Part shown: piece by piece, positions 44,429 to 53,844 of the stretch
Layout of the letters: each line of letters starts with the position of its first letter
Position numbering within the stretch: the first letter of the stretch is position 1
NCBI GenBank assembly: GCA_037046735.1
Contig: JBAOHC010000020.1
Span: 221,094 to 285,093 of the forward strand
Direction of reading: 5' to 3'
Source: JADKAV01 sp037046735
GTDB taxonomy: Bacteria > Actinomycetota > Actinomycetes > S36-B12 > UBA10799
DNA length: 64,000 nt
Program-made: the position numbers and the translations under genes
The notes under the pieces: generated by a model
What the model was told of the DNA's origin: nothing
The model's input: only the letters and a program-made list of their open reading frames with translations
Databases searched by the model: none

Positions 44429-44467
44429 CGTGACTCGCCTCACGCCGCAGAGGTGACCCACCTCACC
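44429..44467. promoter_or_regulatory. Two CRP-type palindromes upstream of secreted paralogue 3
   Basis: CGTGACTCGCCTCACG (44429-44444) and GGTGACCCACCTCACC (44452-44467), both GTGA-N6-TCAC, 23 bases apart centre-to-centre and 70 to 109 bases before the ATG. The second touches the end of the GNAT gene. Confidence 0.5.
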
Positions 44468-45302
44468 CAAGTTCGAGTGTCGTCACCCCGAACACCCGCG
44501 ACCAGTCAGTGCGGGGCGGTGTCCCGGTGTACATCCGGGCGCACGTGAACACCTCAGTGCCGCCGAGACTCTGCGCCCAGCGCATCGCCGCGGCGTTGCT
44601 GTCGGGGACGTCGAGGAAGAGCTCGGTGCCCGGCGGGACATGCGCGAACAGGCCGGTCAGCAGCGCCTGGGCGGCTGGCACGTCGTGGGCGAACAGGGGT
44701 CCGATCCGGTAGCCCGTCTGGCACGGCCGCATCACCGCGTAACCCTGCAGAGTGTCGCGCACATATGCCAGCGCGACATGGTCCGGGTGCGCCAGCCAAC
44801 CGGTCAGGAACGTCGGCCGGGGCACACCGAAACACTGACTGTCCCACTCCGCGATGTTTCCGACCGGCGCGGTGATCCGTCGCACCGACGCAGGACGTTG
44901 CGCCGCCGTACTGATCAGGCGCATCCGGCGGTCGTCGTGGGAGCTGCGGAACCCGGTGAGCCGGTAGCGGTCCTCCATGTCCTTGACCCCGTCCAGGGCC
45001 ATGGGGGCGCCTGGGTCGAGGCGTTCGGGGAGCGCTGTGAGCATGTGATCCCACAGGGCTTTGCCATAGCCGCGCCCGCGGAATTCCGGCCGGACGATGA
45101 ACAACCCCACAAATCCCATCCGGCCGCCGTACGACACGATCGATCCGGATCCCACCAACTGCCCGTCGACCTCCACCCCGACGAACGCGCCCGGGTCGGT
45201 GTTCCAGAACACCTCGGCGTCGTCGCCGGGATTCCACCCCTCGGCGGCCGCCCACTGCAGGACGGTTTCGATCTCGGCACGAACCAGGGAACGTATCCTC
45301 AC
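44463..45302 (-). CDS. GNAT N-acetyltransferase with YitH-like C-terminal domain
   Basis: Acetyl-CoA-dependent transferase of 279 residues. N-terminal GNAT fold with the acetyl-CoA loop VRPEFRGRGYGKALWDHM; C-terminal half (GYAVMRPCQTGYRIGPLFAH; LFLDVPDSNAAAMRWAQSLG) is the Acetyltransf_18/YitH-type domain. Start is GTG 45302, overlapping the DUF3089 gene's stop (GTGA); the frame upstream is a shadow. Substrate unknown. Confidence 0.85.
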   Translation of the reverse strand: MRIRSLVRAEIETVLQWAAAEGWNPGDDAEVFWNTDPGAFVGVEVDGQLVGSGSIVSYGGRMGFVGLFIVRPEFRGRGYGKALWDHMLTALPERLDPGAPMALDGVKDMEDRYRLTGFRSSHDDRRMRLISTAAQRPASVRRITAPVGNIAEWDSQCFGVPRPTFLTGWLAHPDHVALAYVRDTLQGYAVMRPCQTGYRIGPLFAHDVPAAQALLTGLFAHVPPGTELFLDVPDSNAAAMRWAQSLGGTEVFTCARMYTGTPPRTDWSRVFGVTTLELG

Positions 45303-46402
45303 GGAGTGGCAGCGTACGCCTTCTGCTGGGCACGTACGACATCGACCAGGTTGCCCAGGGGCAGGTTGATGTCCAGCAGGTGCAGTCCCCAGCCCGGCGA
45401 GGGGGCCGGCTTGAGCTTCATGGACTTCCCGATGGGTTTGGCCCGCAGCACATGGGCGCCATTGCTCTTCACGCACTGCACGCTGTAGCGGTCTTTGGGC
45501 CGCAGCCATGCGGTCTTCGCCGTCGGGACCTTGCCGCTGTAAATGGTCGAGGCGATGAAGCCCATTGCCCCGGGGGCGGGCTTCCCCCTCACATACGACA
45601 CCGCCTTGGAACGCTTGTTGCCGGTCAGATCGGCCGGGTTGGTGCAGGCCGCCTCGAAGCCGGCTCCGAGACTGGTGCGCCCGAACAGGGTGCTGTCCGG
45701 AACCTTGGACCCAAAGGTCGCGAACGTGACGATGCAGTTGACCTGACCCCCACGTGTACACACGGGGATGTTCTCGAAATCGCCACCGACGGCTTGGCCT
45801 ACGGGAACAGCCACGGTGCTGCCGGTGATCAACGCGGACACCATCTGCGAACGCAGTTGGGCGTCCGGCTCGATGACCTCCTTCATGAGGCGCTTGAGCA
45901 TGCCAGAACCCTGCGAGTGCCCGATCAGGGTGAACGGTCGCCCGGGGTTGGCGGCGCGGTACTCCTCGAAGGCAGCCCGCACGTCGGCGAAGGCGTTGTC
46001 GCGGTCCTGCTGGGTCGCGCTACCGGAGAGCAGCGCGGACAGGGTGATCTGGCGGTACATGGGCGCGTAGACCTTGCACACTTCGCTGAAGCGCGCGGCC
46101 TGATACTGCGCGATGGAGATCTCTTCGGGGTCGATCGCGAGATTGGACACGGTCGTCGGCTGCCCACTGACCGTCGGATAGACGTAGAAGCAGTCGAACG
46201 CTGGGTCCGTGGCCGCTTTGCCCGTCACCACCTTGGCGGGTTTGCCAAAGGTCCGCACTGTGGTCTTCAGCGACCCCTCACACGGATTGGGGCTGGCACC
46301 GGGTCGGCACAGCCACACCGTGTCGGCGTGGGCGACCGCTGGGGCGGCCAACAGCGCGGTGGACATGATCACAGGTGCGAGCGCGAGGCGCAATGGGCGC
46401 AT
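45299..46402 (-). CDS. Secreted DUF3089 family alpha/beta hydrolase
   Basis: Exported serine hydrolase of about 367 residues. Signal peptide MRPLRLALAPVIMSTALLAA to AHA. Nucleophile elbow GHSQGSG; early motif DCFYVYPTV typical of DUF3089. The start is uncertain: ATG 46402 lacks a ribosome site; ATG 46426 (MRRDRFPPMRPLR) is an alternative overlapping the diguanylate cyclase stop. Probably a lipase or esterase of the cell surface; substrate unknown. Confidence 0.82.
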   Translation of the reverse strand: MRPLRLALAPVIMSTALLAAPAVAHADTVWLCRPGASPNPCEGSLKTTVRTFGKPAKVVTGKAATDPAFDCFYVYPTVSGQPTTVSNLAIDPEEISIAQYQAARFSEVCKVYAPMYRQITLSALLSGSATQQDRDNAFADVRAAFEEYRAANPGRPFTLIGHSQGSGMLKRLMKEVIEPDAQLRSQMVSALITGSTVAVPVGQAVGGDFENIPVCTRGGQVNCIVTFATFGSKVPDSTLFGRTSLGAGFEAACTNPADLTGNKRSKAVSYVRGKPAPGAMGFIASTIYSGKVPTAKTAWLRPKDRYSVQCVKSNGAHVLRAKPIGKSMKLKPAPSPGWGLHLLDINLPLGNLVDVVRAQQKAYAATP

Positions 46403-46412
46403 AGGAGGAAAT

Positions 46413-49253
46413 CTATCCCGCCGCATCTTTGCGCGCACCACCATCACGGAACACCACGGTCTGGTCCCTGCCCTGCCGTTTCGCCTGGTACAGGGCCTGG
46501 TCCGCGTGCCGCATGGCCTGATCCGGATCCGAGCCCGGTGGCACGACCACGGCTCCGATGCTCACCGACGGCTCGATCGCGGCCGCTGTGGTGGGGATCG
46601 GCGCCCGCACCGCGGCATGCAAGAGCCCCGCGATCCGTTCCACGTCATCGATTGAGTGGACCGCAGGCAGGACCACGACGAACTCGTCGCCACCGAACCG
46701 GGCCACCACATCTGCGCCGCGCAGTTGGTCCCGGATGCGCCGGGCCACGGTGACGATCACCTCGTCGCCCATGGCATGCCCGTAGGTGTCGTTGATCGGC
46801 TTGAGGCCGTCGAGGTCGATGAAAAGGATGCCGGTGTTCTCCCCCGTCCGTGGCATCTGAGCCAGGATGTCGGCGACGCGCACGACGAGTTCCCGGCGGT
46901 TCAACAGTTCGGTCAGGGAGTCATGGGTGGCCAGGAAACTCAACTGGTCGCGGGCCCGCCGGGCCTCGGTCACGTCGGCGAACTGGGACACAAATCCTGA
47001 GGGCCGTCCGACAGAGTCACGTAACAGGCCGATGGATTGCTCGACGAGCACCCGCCGCCCGGAGGCGTGGATCATCTCGTGGTCGCCGGTGACCGACGGC
47101 GCCTGGCCCACGAGGAGCTTTTCGCGCAACGCCTGGTCGATGCCGTCGCCGACAGGGTCGAGGACGTCCCGCAGACCGTGGCGCAGCAGCCACTCCTGGG
47201 AACGTCCCAGCAGATCACTCAACGCCGGATTGACTTGCAGGAATTGCCGGTGGCGGCCTACTACCGCCATACCGGTGGGTGCACTCTGCATCGCGGTGCG
47301 GAACCGCTGTTCGCTGCGGCGCAGCGCCTCTTCGGCCTGCTTCTTCGCGGCGATGTCGCGCAGACGCCCGACCCTGCCGACCATCTTCTCCTCGTCGTTG
47401 AACACGGGCCGGGAGGTGATGTCGACCCATTGGTAGGAGCCGTCGGCACAGAGCACCCGGCCCTCGAACTCCAGTCGCTCGGTGTTGGCGGGGTCGGAGG
47501 CTACCTCCGGGATGTCCTGCGGCCAGATGAAACTGAGCACCGGCTCCCCGAGCACCTCAGCGGGACGCCATCCGAGCACCTCCTTGACGGACGGCGAGAT
47601 CCACAGCACGCGGCCCGACCGGCTGGCCCGGAAGACGACGTCGAGGGAGTTCTCAGCGATCAGCCGGAAGTGTTCCTCGCTGGTCGCCAAGGCCTCGCGA
47701 GCGGTCACGGATTCCGTGATGTCGACGATCTGCGACAGGTAGTACATCACCTCACCGTCGGCGTTACGCACGCAACTGACGGCCAGGTCGGCCCAGATGA
47801 CCGCCCCGTCCGGGGTGACATATCGCTTGTCGAGCCGGTAGCTGTCGCGCTCGCCACGCAGGATCCCATCGGCCAGGTCCTGATCATTGCCCAGGTCGTC
47901 CGGGTGGGTGAGCTCCTGCCATGTGCAGTTGAGCAGTTGCTCCTCGGTCCGCTCCAAGATCACGGTCATCGCCGCATTGACCCGCAGGTAGCGCCCGGAC
48001 GGGGAGACGATGGCCATGCCGATGGCGGAGTCGTCCATCGCCCGGCGGAATCGTTGCTCGGACTCCATGAGTGCGGCCTGGGCGTCCTTGCTGTCCTGGA
48101 TGTCGCGCACGGCATCCACGCCGCCGATCAGTCTGCCCGTGTCGTCGATGATGGCCTTGCCCAGCACGCTCATCCACCGGAACTGCCCATCTGCGCCAAC
48201 GAGGCGCACCTCCACCCGGCCCTGACGCATCCCGGCGGTCAGCACCTGCTCTTGTGCCGCCACTGCTGATGCGAAGTCGTCAGGGTGGATGAAGTCCGAG
48301 AAGCGCCGGCCGATCAGTTGTTCAGGCGCCCACCCGAGCACCCACTGCACCGACGGACTGGCCCATTCGATCTGCCCGTTCGTGCCGCTCTGGAACACCA
48401 TCTCCGACGCGTTCTCGGCGACCAGGCGGTAGCGCTCCTTGGCTTCGGCGATCGTCTGGGCGGCGGTGACGCGGTCGGTGACGTCGCGGTAGGTGATGCT
48501 GACCGCTTCCCCCAAAGGGACGGCCCGGATGTCGTACTGGCGCCGGTGGCCGTTGGGCAGGACCAACGCGACGGCATCCAGCACGACCGGCTCGCCGGTG
48601 ATCAGGACATGGCGGCACCACGCGAAGATCACCTCCACCGCCTCGCCGTACGTGGTCTGCAGCAGCCGTCGGTTCTCCAGGGCAGCCCTGCTCAGGCGCA
48701 GATACCGGCAGCTGGCTTCGTTCACACGCACGAAGACCACGTCGATGATCCGCCCGGTGGCGTCCCGGACAGCCTCGAAGACGTTCAACGGGTCCAAGAG
48801 GGACTCCACGATCGAGCGCATCTCGCGTTCCGCGTGCGCCACGGCCCGACCCTCCTCGTACCGGCGGGTCACGTCCCACCAGGTGATGCCCAAGCCGTCC
48901 CCCCGGCGGGCCACACTGATGTCGTAGTAGGCGGGGGTGTCACCGGGCTCGACCGCGGGATACTCGTAGTCGAGTTTCAACAGATGCTCACCGGTCTGCA
49001 CCACGTGCACGAGGTCGGGGAACAGATCCGCTTCGCCGGTCAGGGGGGACAGTCCGAGCAGGGTCGACTGCAACAGCGTCTCGCGGGACAGTTCGTAGTC
49101 GGCCACGGCGGCCTCATTCACGGCGACGAAGGCGAAGTCGACGATGCCCCCCGCCTCGTCACGGATGCTGGTCAGCACCGCGTAGGGATTGTGGAAGGTC
49201 TCGATGTCGACCAGCATCGGGTCCGGAGCCCCGGAGCCGCTGTCACCTGCCAT
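46413..49253 (-). CDS. Diguanylate cyclase with six PAS-like domains
   Basis: Soluble signalling protein of 946 residues. PAS-like sensors start at about residues 10, 140, 285, 410, 535 and 655 (for example RYRLVAENASEMVFQSG, HFRLIAENSLDVVFRASRSG). C-terminal GGDEF domain with SFLATHDSLTELLNRRELV, the intact catalytic RFGGDEFVVVLP and an RxxD inhibitory site (RGAD) five residues before it. No EAL domain, no membrane segment. Makes c-di-GMP from GTP; ligands of the PAS domains (flavin, haem) cannot be told. Confidence 0.92.
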   Translation of the reverse strand: MAGDSGSGAPDPMLVDIETFHNPYAVLTSIRDEAGGIVDFAFVAVNEAAVADYELSRETLLQSTLLGLSPLTGEADLFPDLVHVVQTGEHLLKLDYEYPAVEPGDTPAYYDISVARRGDGLGITWWDVTRRYEEGRAVAHAEREMRSIVESLLDPLNVFEAVRDATGRIIDVVFVRVNEASCRYLRLSRAALENRRLLQTTYGEAVEVIFAWCRHVLITGEPVVLDAVALVLPNGHRRQYDIRAVPLGEAVSITYRDVTDRVTAAQTIAEAKERYRLVAENASEMVFQSGTNGQIEWASPSVQWVLGWAPEQLIGRRFSDFIHPDDFASAVAAQEQVLTAGMRQGRVEVRLVGADGQFRWMSVLGKAIIDDTGRLIGGVDAVRDIQDSKDAQAALMESEQRFRRAMDDSAIGMAIVSPSGRYLRVNAAMTVILERTEEQLLNCTWQELTHPDDLGNDQDLADGILRGERDSYRLDKRYVTPDGAVIWADLAVSCVRNADGEVMYYLSQIVDITESVTAREALATSEEHFRLIAENSLDVVFRASRSGRVLWISPSVKEVLGWRPAEVLGEPVLSFIWPQDIPEVASDPANTERLEFEGRVLCADGSYQWVDITSRPVFNDEEKMVGRVGRLRDIAAKKQAEEALRRSEQRFRTAMQSAPTGMAVVGRHRQFLQVNPALSDLLGRSQEWLLRHGLRDVLDPVGDGIDQALREKLLVGQAPSVTGDHEMIHASGRRVLVEQSIGLLRDSVGRPSGFVSQFADVTEARRARDQLSFLATHDSLTELLNRRELVVRVADILAQMPRTGENTGILFIDLDGLKPINDTYGHAMGDEVIVTVARRIRDQLRGADVVARFGGDEFVVVLPAVHSIDDVERIAGLLHAAVRAPIPTTAAAIEPSVSIGAVVVPPGSDPDQAMRHADQALYQAKRQGRDQTVVFRDGGARKDAAG

Positions 49254-49334
49254 CGTCGTCGATCACCACCTGCACCTCGATGAGTCCAAGGTACGCAACG
49301 ATGTCGCGCCTTTTCTCGTTCGTCCTTGCAGGAT

Positions 49335-49800
49335 TCAGGTAAGGCTTTGTAGGAGTCGGGTCAAGATCGGTCGTTGTCCACTGACGATCTTCACGGCGGC
49401 GTCAGCCATGGTGAACCACTGCGCGTCGTCGGTCTCCGGGAATTGCGTCAACTGCCCGGACCCGGGGGGCCATTGCATCTCGAACAGGTTGCTGGACACG
49501 AACGCCAGATCCGCCTGCGTCTGCCACGGCGTAGGTCAGCACCCGCTTACCGCTGGGCATCCGGGTCTCCCCCAGGTCCCACCGCTCGCCGGGCGGCGCA
49601 GGAATCCCCACTTCTTCGTCGAACTCACGCTGGGCGACCTCCCACGGATCCTCCGTGGCCGGGTCATACTCACCTTTTGCAACCGACCAGGCACCGTCGT
49701 CCTTGTGCGCCCAATACGGTCCGGCCATGTGCACGAGGAAGACCTCCAGCGAAGTTCCCTGCCCCTCACGCACCGGCAGCAGGCCGGCGCTGAACCGCAT
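49335..49800 (-). pseudogene. Nudix hydrolase, one frameshift
   Basis: Small Nudix protein, read from ATG 49800 (MRFSAGLLPVREGQGTSLEV). The Nudix box is GEYDPATEDPWEVAQREFDEEVGI in pieces, with REFDEEVG metal ligands intact. Near 49510-49525 the frame breaks; the C-terminus continues in another frame as DLAFVSSNLFEMQWPPGSGQ, FPETDDAQWFTMADAAVKIV, ending RLLQSLT. About 155 residues if one base is restored. Start overlaps the upstream GNAT stop (TGATG). Confidence 0.78.
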
Positions 49801-50534
49801 CACTGCACCGGCACTTTCTCCACCTGGTACGCGCGCTCCACGAGCGTGAGGCCAAGCCGCCCGTACAGTCGGGAGGCGGCGCTGTCCGGCTCGGAGAGGA
49901 TCACCCACTGATCGACGCCCCGCTGCTGCGCCCACCTGCCCGCGCAGGCCAACAGCCAGGAGGCCAGGCCCTGACCCCTGTGGTCGGGAACCGTGCTCAC
50001 GCTCTGGTACCGGGCGATCGATCCGCACACCACGATCCCGAGGTCGGCCACCAGCCGGTCATCGAGGAAGGCACCGACGAAGCACGCGTCGCCGGTTGTG
50101 GTCATGCGTTCACGCGCCTGGATCCGGCGCCAGGCGAAGTCGGTATATGAGCTGGGCATATCGGCCACCTCGTTGCGCCAGGCCTGCCGCCAGTCGTCGC
50201 CGCGCAGGGGTGCCAGCCGGTAGCCGTCCACCGGGACTGCCTGGGGGCAGCTGCGAGTGCTGCGCACCTCATTGACCTCCACGGACGCCCACTGTCCGGC
50301 CGGCGGCTCCCCGAGCAGCCCGATCGCTTCATAGTCCGCCGCGGGAAACGCTTGATGGAACGCGGCCTGAGCTGCGGCAGCCGGCACGTCGGCACCCACC
50401 AGCACAAAGTTGCCCCAGTAGTACTGCGGATTCTGCGGGGTGCGCACGACGGTGATCCCTTCGCGCTGGGCGACCTGCGAACCGCTCCGACGAGCCACTT
50501 CGAGGTCCGTCCACCATCCCAAAGGCATTTGCAC
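49800..50534 (-). CDS. GNAT family N-acetyltransferase
   Basis: Acetyltransferase of 244 residues. The acetyl-CoA motif is VSTVPDHRGQGLASWLLACA; the C-terminus RLYGRLGLTLVERAYQVEKV is typical. The N-terminal half is a degenerate GNAT-like domain, as in two-domain members. Divergent from osmC across 56 bases. Substrate unknown. Confidence 0.85.
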   Translation of the reverse strand: MQMPLGWWTDLEVARRSGSQVAQREGITVVRTPQNPQYYWGNFVLVGADVPAAAAQAAFHQAFPAADYEAIGLLGEPPAGQWASVEVNEVRSTRSCPQAVPVDGYRLAPLRGDDWRQAWRNEVADMPSSYTDFAWRRIQARERMTTTGDACFVGAFLDDRLVADLGIVVCGSIARYQSVSTVPDHRGQGLASWLLACAGRWAQQRGVDQWVILSEPDSAASRLYGRLGLTLVERAYQVEKVPVQ

Positions 50535-50590
50535 ATCGATGACCTTACCTGCCGTGGACAGGAGCCGAATTCCGCGATAGGTCTGGACTC

Positions 50591-51013
50591 ATGGCCACCA
50601 CACGACATGCACACACGAACTGGAACGGCAACCTCCTCGAGGGCGAGGGCAGGGTCACTCTGGACTCCTCGAGCATCGGCAGTTTCGATGTGTCCTGGCC
50701 CGCCCGCGCCGAGGAACCCCACGGCGTGACGAGTCCCGAAGAATTGATCGCGGCTGCGCATTCCGCCTGCTACTCGATGGCACTGTCGAACGGCCTGGCC
50801 AAGGGTGGCACCCCGCCGGTTTCCCTGGAGACGCACGCCGAAGTCGACTTCCAGCCGGGCACCGGGATCACCGGCATCCGGCTCACGGTCCGTGGGGATG
50901 TTCCCGGCTTGAGCGCCGAGGCCTTCGCCGCAGCGGCGCAAGACGCCAAGGTCAACTGTCCTGTGAGTCAAGCCCTGCAGGCGGTCCCGATCACGCTCAC
51001 GATCGAAGCCTGA
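50591..51013 (+). CDS. osmC: OsmC family peroxiredoxin-like protein
   Basis: Reduces organic hydroperoxides with a two-cysteine centre. The 140-residue protein has Cys in AHSACYSMALSNGL and the second in VNCPVSQAL; TSPEELIAAAH is the family core. The VSWPARAEEPHG stretch groups it with OsmC rather than Ohr. Stop lies four bases from the convergent Lon-N gene. Confidence 0.92.
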   Translation: MATTRHAHTNWNGNLLEGEGRVTLDSSSIGSFDVSWPARAEEPHGVTSPEELIAAAHSACYSMALSNGLAKGGTPPVSLETHAEVDFQPGTGITGIRLTVRGDVPGLSAEAFAAAAQDAKVNCPVSQALQAVPITLTIEA

Positions 51014-51017
51014 GGCC

Positions 51018-51626
51018 TCACAGACCACCCCAGCCCATCTGCATGGATTGCCGAGCATCCCGAGCCGCGGCGGTCGTCCTCGCCAGCAGCTCCTGCGTGC
51101 TGGCGGCTTGCAGCAAGGCAACCTGATCCAGGGTTCCCACGGGGGTCAGCGCGCTGAGTTGCCAGCACGCCTGCACGGGATCCGCTGACAGTTCCACATC
51201 CGCAGGCCACGCCGAGCCGAACTCGGCGCTGGCCGCGAGTGCCCTGCGGACTTCGACCTCGGTCGCCTCGCGGGCGGGTGTCAGCGTGTCATCCCAGACC
51301 AGATCCGGCAGGAACTCCACGTCTGCTCGGGGGTACGGATCCTCGGGCAGCCATTCGCGGACCTGAAAGCGGCGCCCGCCGCGGGCCACCAGGGCGACGA
51401 AACCCTCGCGGGCGTCCACCTCGAGCACCTCGGCCATCGTGCCGACCGCGAACCGATGGTCACCGCCGCCGACCTCATGGCCGCGCTCGATGAGCACCAC
51501 CCCGAACTCCGGCGCCGGACTCTCGAGCAGTTGCCCGAGCATCTGCAGGTAGCGCGGTTCGAAGAGCCGCAAGGCCAGGGGCATGTGCGGGAAGAGCACC
51601 GAACCCAGCGGGAACATGGGCGTCAT
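51018..51626 (-). CDS. Lon N-terminal (LON substrate-binding) domain protein
   Basis: Stand-alone LAN/LON domain protein of 202 residues without ATPase or protease. It begins MTPMFPLGSVLFPHMPLALR, then LFEPRYLQML, FGVVLIERGHEVGGGD and GTMAEVLEV. I use ATG 51626; the longer frame upstream is not family-like. Common in Actinomycetota; role unknown. Convergent to osmC. Confidence 0.88.
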   Translation of the reverse strand: MTPMFPLGSVLFPHMPLALRLFEPRYLQMLGQLLESPAPEFGVVLIERGHEVGGGDHRFAVGTMAEVLEVDAREGFVALVARGGRRFQVREWLPEDPYPRADVEFLPDLVWDDTLTPAREATEVEVRRALAASAEFGSAWPADVELSADPVQACWQLSALTPVGTLDQVALLQAASTQELLARTTAAARDARQSMQMGWGGL

Positions 51627-51664
51627 GACCCCAGCCAAGCACTGCGACCGGCAGTCAGCAACGG

Positions 51665-53182
51665 CTACCAGGTGTCCACGGGTCGACCGCTCGCGACGGT
51701 CGGCACCCACGAAAGGACCGACGCGATCGTCGCGCGGGTCGACGCCGGATCGATGACGTCGTCGATCTCGAAGACGCGGGCCACATTCAAGGCATCCACA
51801 TGCGTGCGGTACGCCGCCGTGAGCTCCCGCACTCGTTGCTCACGCTCGGCGGGCGGCAGGGCGTCGAGTTCCTTGCCCATCGCCAGGCGCACTGCCCCTT
51901 CCAGACCCATGGGCCCCATATGTGCTCCGGGCCAGGCCACGGTCATGGCCGGCTCCCGGGTACTGCCCCCCAGCATCGCCTGAGCCCCCAGGCCGTAGCC
52001 GCGGCGCAGCACCACCCCGACCATGGGCACCGTCATCCGCGCCGTCGCGACCAGCAGCCGGGAGGCGTGGCGCAGGATCGCGGTGCGCTCGGCGTCAGGT
52101 CCGGCCATGATGCCCCCGGTGTCGACCAGCGACACCAAGGGGATGCCGAACGCGTCGCAGAACTGCACGAAGCGGGCCGCCTTGTCGCCCGCGTCCGCAG
52201 TGATGGATCCGGCCATGTGCACCGTCTGATTGGCGATGAAACCGACGGCCCGACCCTCGATGGCAGCCAGCGCGGTGACCAGTTCGGGCGCGAAACCAGA
52301 GCGCAGGAACACCACCGAGTCGACATCTGCCAGCGTCTCGATGATCGGGCGCACGTCATACGGCGTCCGTTCCCGCTCGGGCAAGGCCGTGCGCAGGACC
52401 GTCTGATCAGGGGCTTCCCATCTCGGCGAGCCCGCGAGGAGCCCCAGCAGTCTGCGGGTCACGGCCACCGCTTGGACCTCATCGTCGACGAGGACGTCGA
52501 TGACGCCGTTCGAGGCCATCACCGACGAGGGGCCGATCTCCTCCGGCGCGTAGTCCCCGAGACCCGCACCTGCGATCATCGCTGGCCCCGCCACTCCCAG
52601 CGTGGCATCCCGGGTAGTGATCAGGATGTCCGACGACGCCGCGATGACCGCGTTCCCCGCGAAGCAGCGACCCGCCACGATCGCGATCCGCGGCACGATA
52701 CCGGACAGGCCCGCCCACAACGTGAACGTGCGCACATCCAGTGCCGAGACCACCGGGTAGTCGGTATCGCTGGGCCGTCCGCCGCCGCCCTCGGCGAAGA
52801 AGACTGTGGGTGTCCGCAGCCGCTCCACCAGACCGAGCAGGCGGTCCGACTTGTGGTGACCGCGGATTCCCTGCGTGCCGGCCATGACCAGGTAGTCGTA
52901 GGAGAGGACGGCGACGCTGCGGCCCGCCACCTTCCCGATGCCCCCGACCAGTCCGTCGGCCGGGCTGGTCTGCAGCAGTTCGTCGATACCCAGTCGACGT
53001 TCCTGCGCAGCGCTGGCCAGCCTTCCGTACTCCACGAACGTCGCATCGTCGAGCAGGTCCGCGATGTTCTCGCGGGCTGTCCGAGCCCCCCGTGCGTGGC
53101 GGCGGGCCACCTTCTCGGGACGGGCAGCGTCCTCGGCCAGGGCCCGGCGGCGCGTGAGTTCGGTCAGGGGATCGTCGGCCAT
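51665..53182 (-). CDS. Acyl-CoA carboxylase beta (carboxyltransferase) subunit
   Basis: Transfers CO2 from carboxybiotin to an acyl-CoA. The 505-residue protein has the N-terminal ARGARTARENIADLLDD, a crotonase-like fold with VLSYDYLVMAGTQGIRGHHK, the acyl-CoA oxyanion region GGGGRPSDTD and GGIMAGPDAERTAILRHASR. ATG 53182 (MADDPLTELTRRR) preferred over GTG/ATG further up. No biotin carboxylase or biotin-carrier gene is adjacent, so it must pair with one elsewhere; acetyl-, propionyl- or geranyl-type specificity is not predictable. Confidence 0.88.
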   Translation of the reverse strand: MADDPLTELTRRRALAEDAARPEKVARRHARGARTARENIADLLDDATFVEYGRLASAAQERRLGIDELLQTSPADGLVGGIGKVAGRSVAVLSYDYLVMAGTQGIRGHHKSDRLLGLVERLRTPTVFFAEGGGGRPSDTDYPVVSALDVRTFTLWAGLSGIVPRIAIVAGRCFAGNAVIAASSDILITTRDATLGVAGPAMIAGAGLGDYAPEEIGPSSVMASNGVIDVLVDDEVQAVAVTRRLLGLLAGSPRWEAPDQTVLRTALPERERTPYDVRPIIETLADVDSVVFLRSGFAPELVTALAAIEGRAVGFIANQTVHMAGSITADAGDKAARFVQFCDAFGIPLVSLVDTGGIMAGPDAERTAILRHASRLLVATARMTVPMVGVVLRRGYGLGAQAMLGGSTREPAMTVAWPGAHMGPMGLEGAVRLAMGKELDALPPAEREQRVRELTAAYRTHVDALNVARVFEIDDVIDPASTRATIASVLSWVPTVASGRPVDTW

Positions 53183-53272
53183 GAGGCCATTGTGCTGGCG
53201 GGGGGACATGACTCATGGCGAACCCGAGGTTTGCCGATGTGAGATTGGGGGCATGACGGCCTCGGTGGGGCC

Positions 53273-53803
53273 GTGGCCGAAAACGACCCCAGAGTCTGGA
53301 CGGTGATGAAGATGGGCCTTATGCGCCACAAATCGCACAACGAGTTCACAGCAACCTGGCCGCACGGCGCCGGCCGGCCAGACTGGATGGGCCACGAACG
53401 ACACGCCCACCTGTACGCCGGTGACGTCGAATTGCACGTCGTCGGTGAATCCAACTTCCAGGAGAATCTCTGGGCACTGGTCGGACGCACCTGCGAGCGC
53501 GTGCACCTCGAGACCATGGCTCTGCTGCTCCCCGAGACGGACAATCCTCACGACCCCGATGCGATCGCGGTGTGGATCAGTGGCCTGCAGGTGGGCTACC
53601 TGTCCGATCACGCGGCGCACGTGCTGCGCCATGACGTGGTGGGGTGTGCGGAGTTGACCGGCCAGGCCGTGGCGGTGGCCGCGACGATCGCGGGCGGCGG
53701 CGTTCGCCGCGACGATCTGATCGGTGACCTCGAAGTCCTACTGCACATCGACCCGGTGAGCCTCGAGGTCGTCGGCACGTGGGGCCCTGCACCTGCTCTG
53801 TAG
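53273..53803 (+). CDS. Stand-alone HIRAN domain protein
   Basis: Protein of 176 residues (GTG 53273; an ATG at 53306 is possible). The HIRAN core is recognisable: DVELHVVGESNFQENLWALV, then TDNPHDPDAIAVWISGLQVG and YLSDHAAHVL. HIRAN domains bind DNA 3' ends in eukaryotic HLTF and occur alone or with nucleases in bacteria. No nuclease or helicase is next to it. Divergent from the carboxylase; the flavoprotein gene follows 41 bases later. Confidence 0.75.
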   Translation: MAENDPRVWTVMKMGLMRHKSHNEFTATWPHGAGRPDWMGHERHAHLYAGDVELHVVGESNFQENLWALVGRTCERVHLETMALLLPETDNPHDPDAIAVWISGLQVGYLSDHAAHVLRHDVVGCAELTGQAVAVAATIAGGGVRRDDLIGDLEVLLHIDPVSLEVVGTWGPAPAL

Positions 53804-53844
53804 GCGCAGGGCCGCACATGCCGAGTGTGCAACGTTCCGCGACA

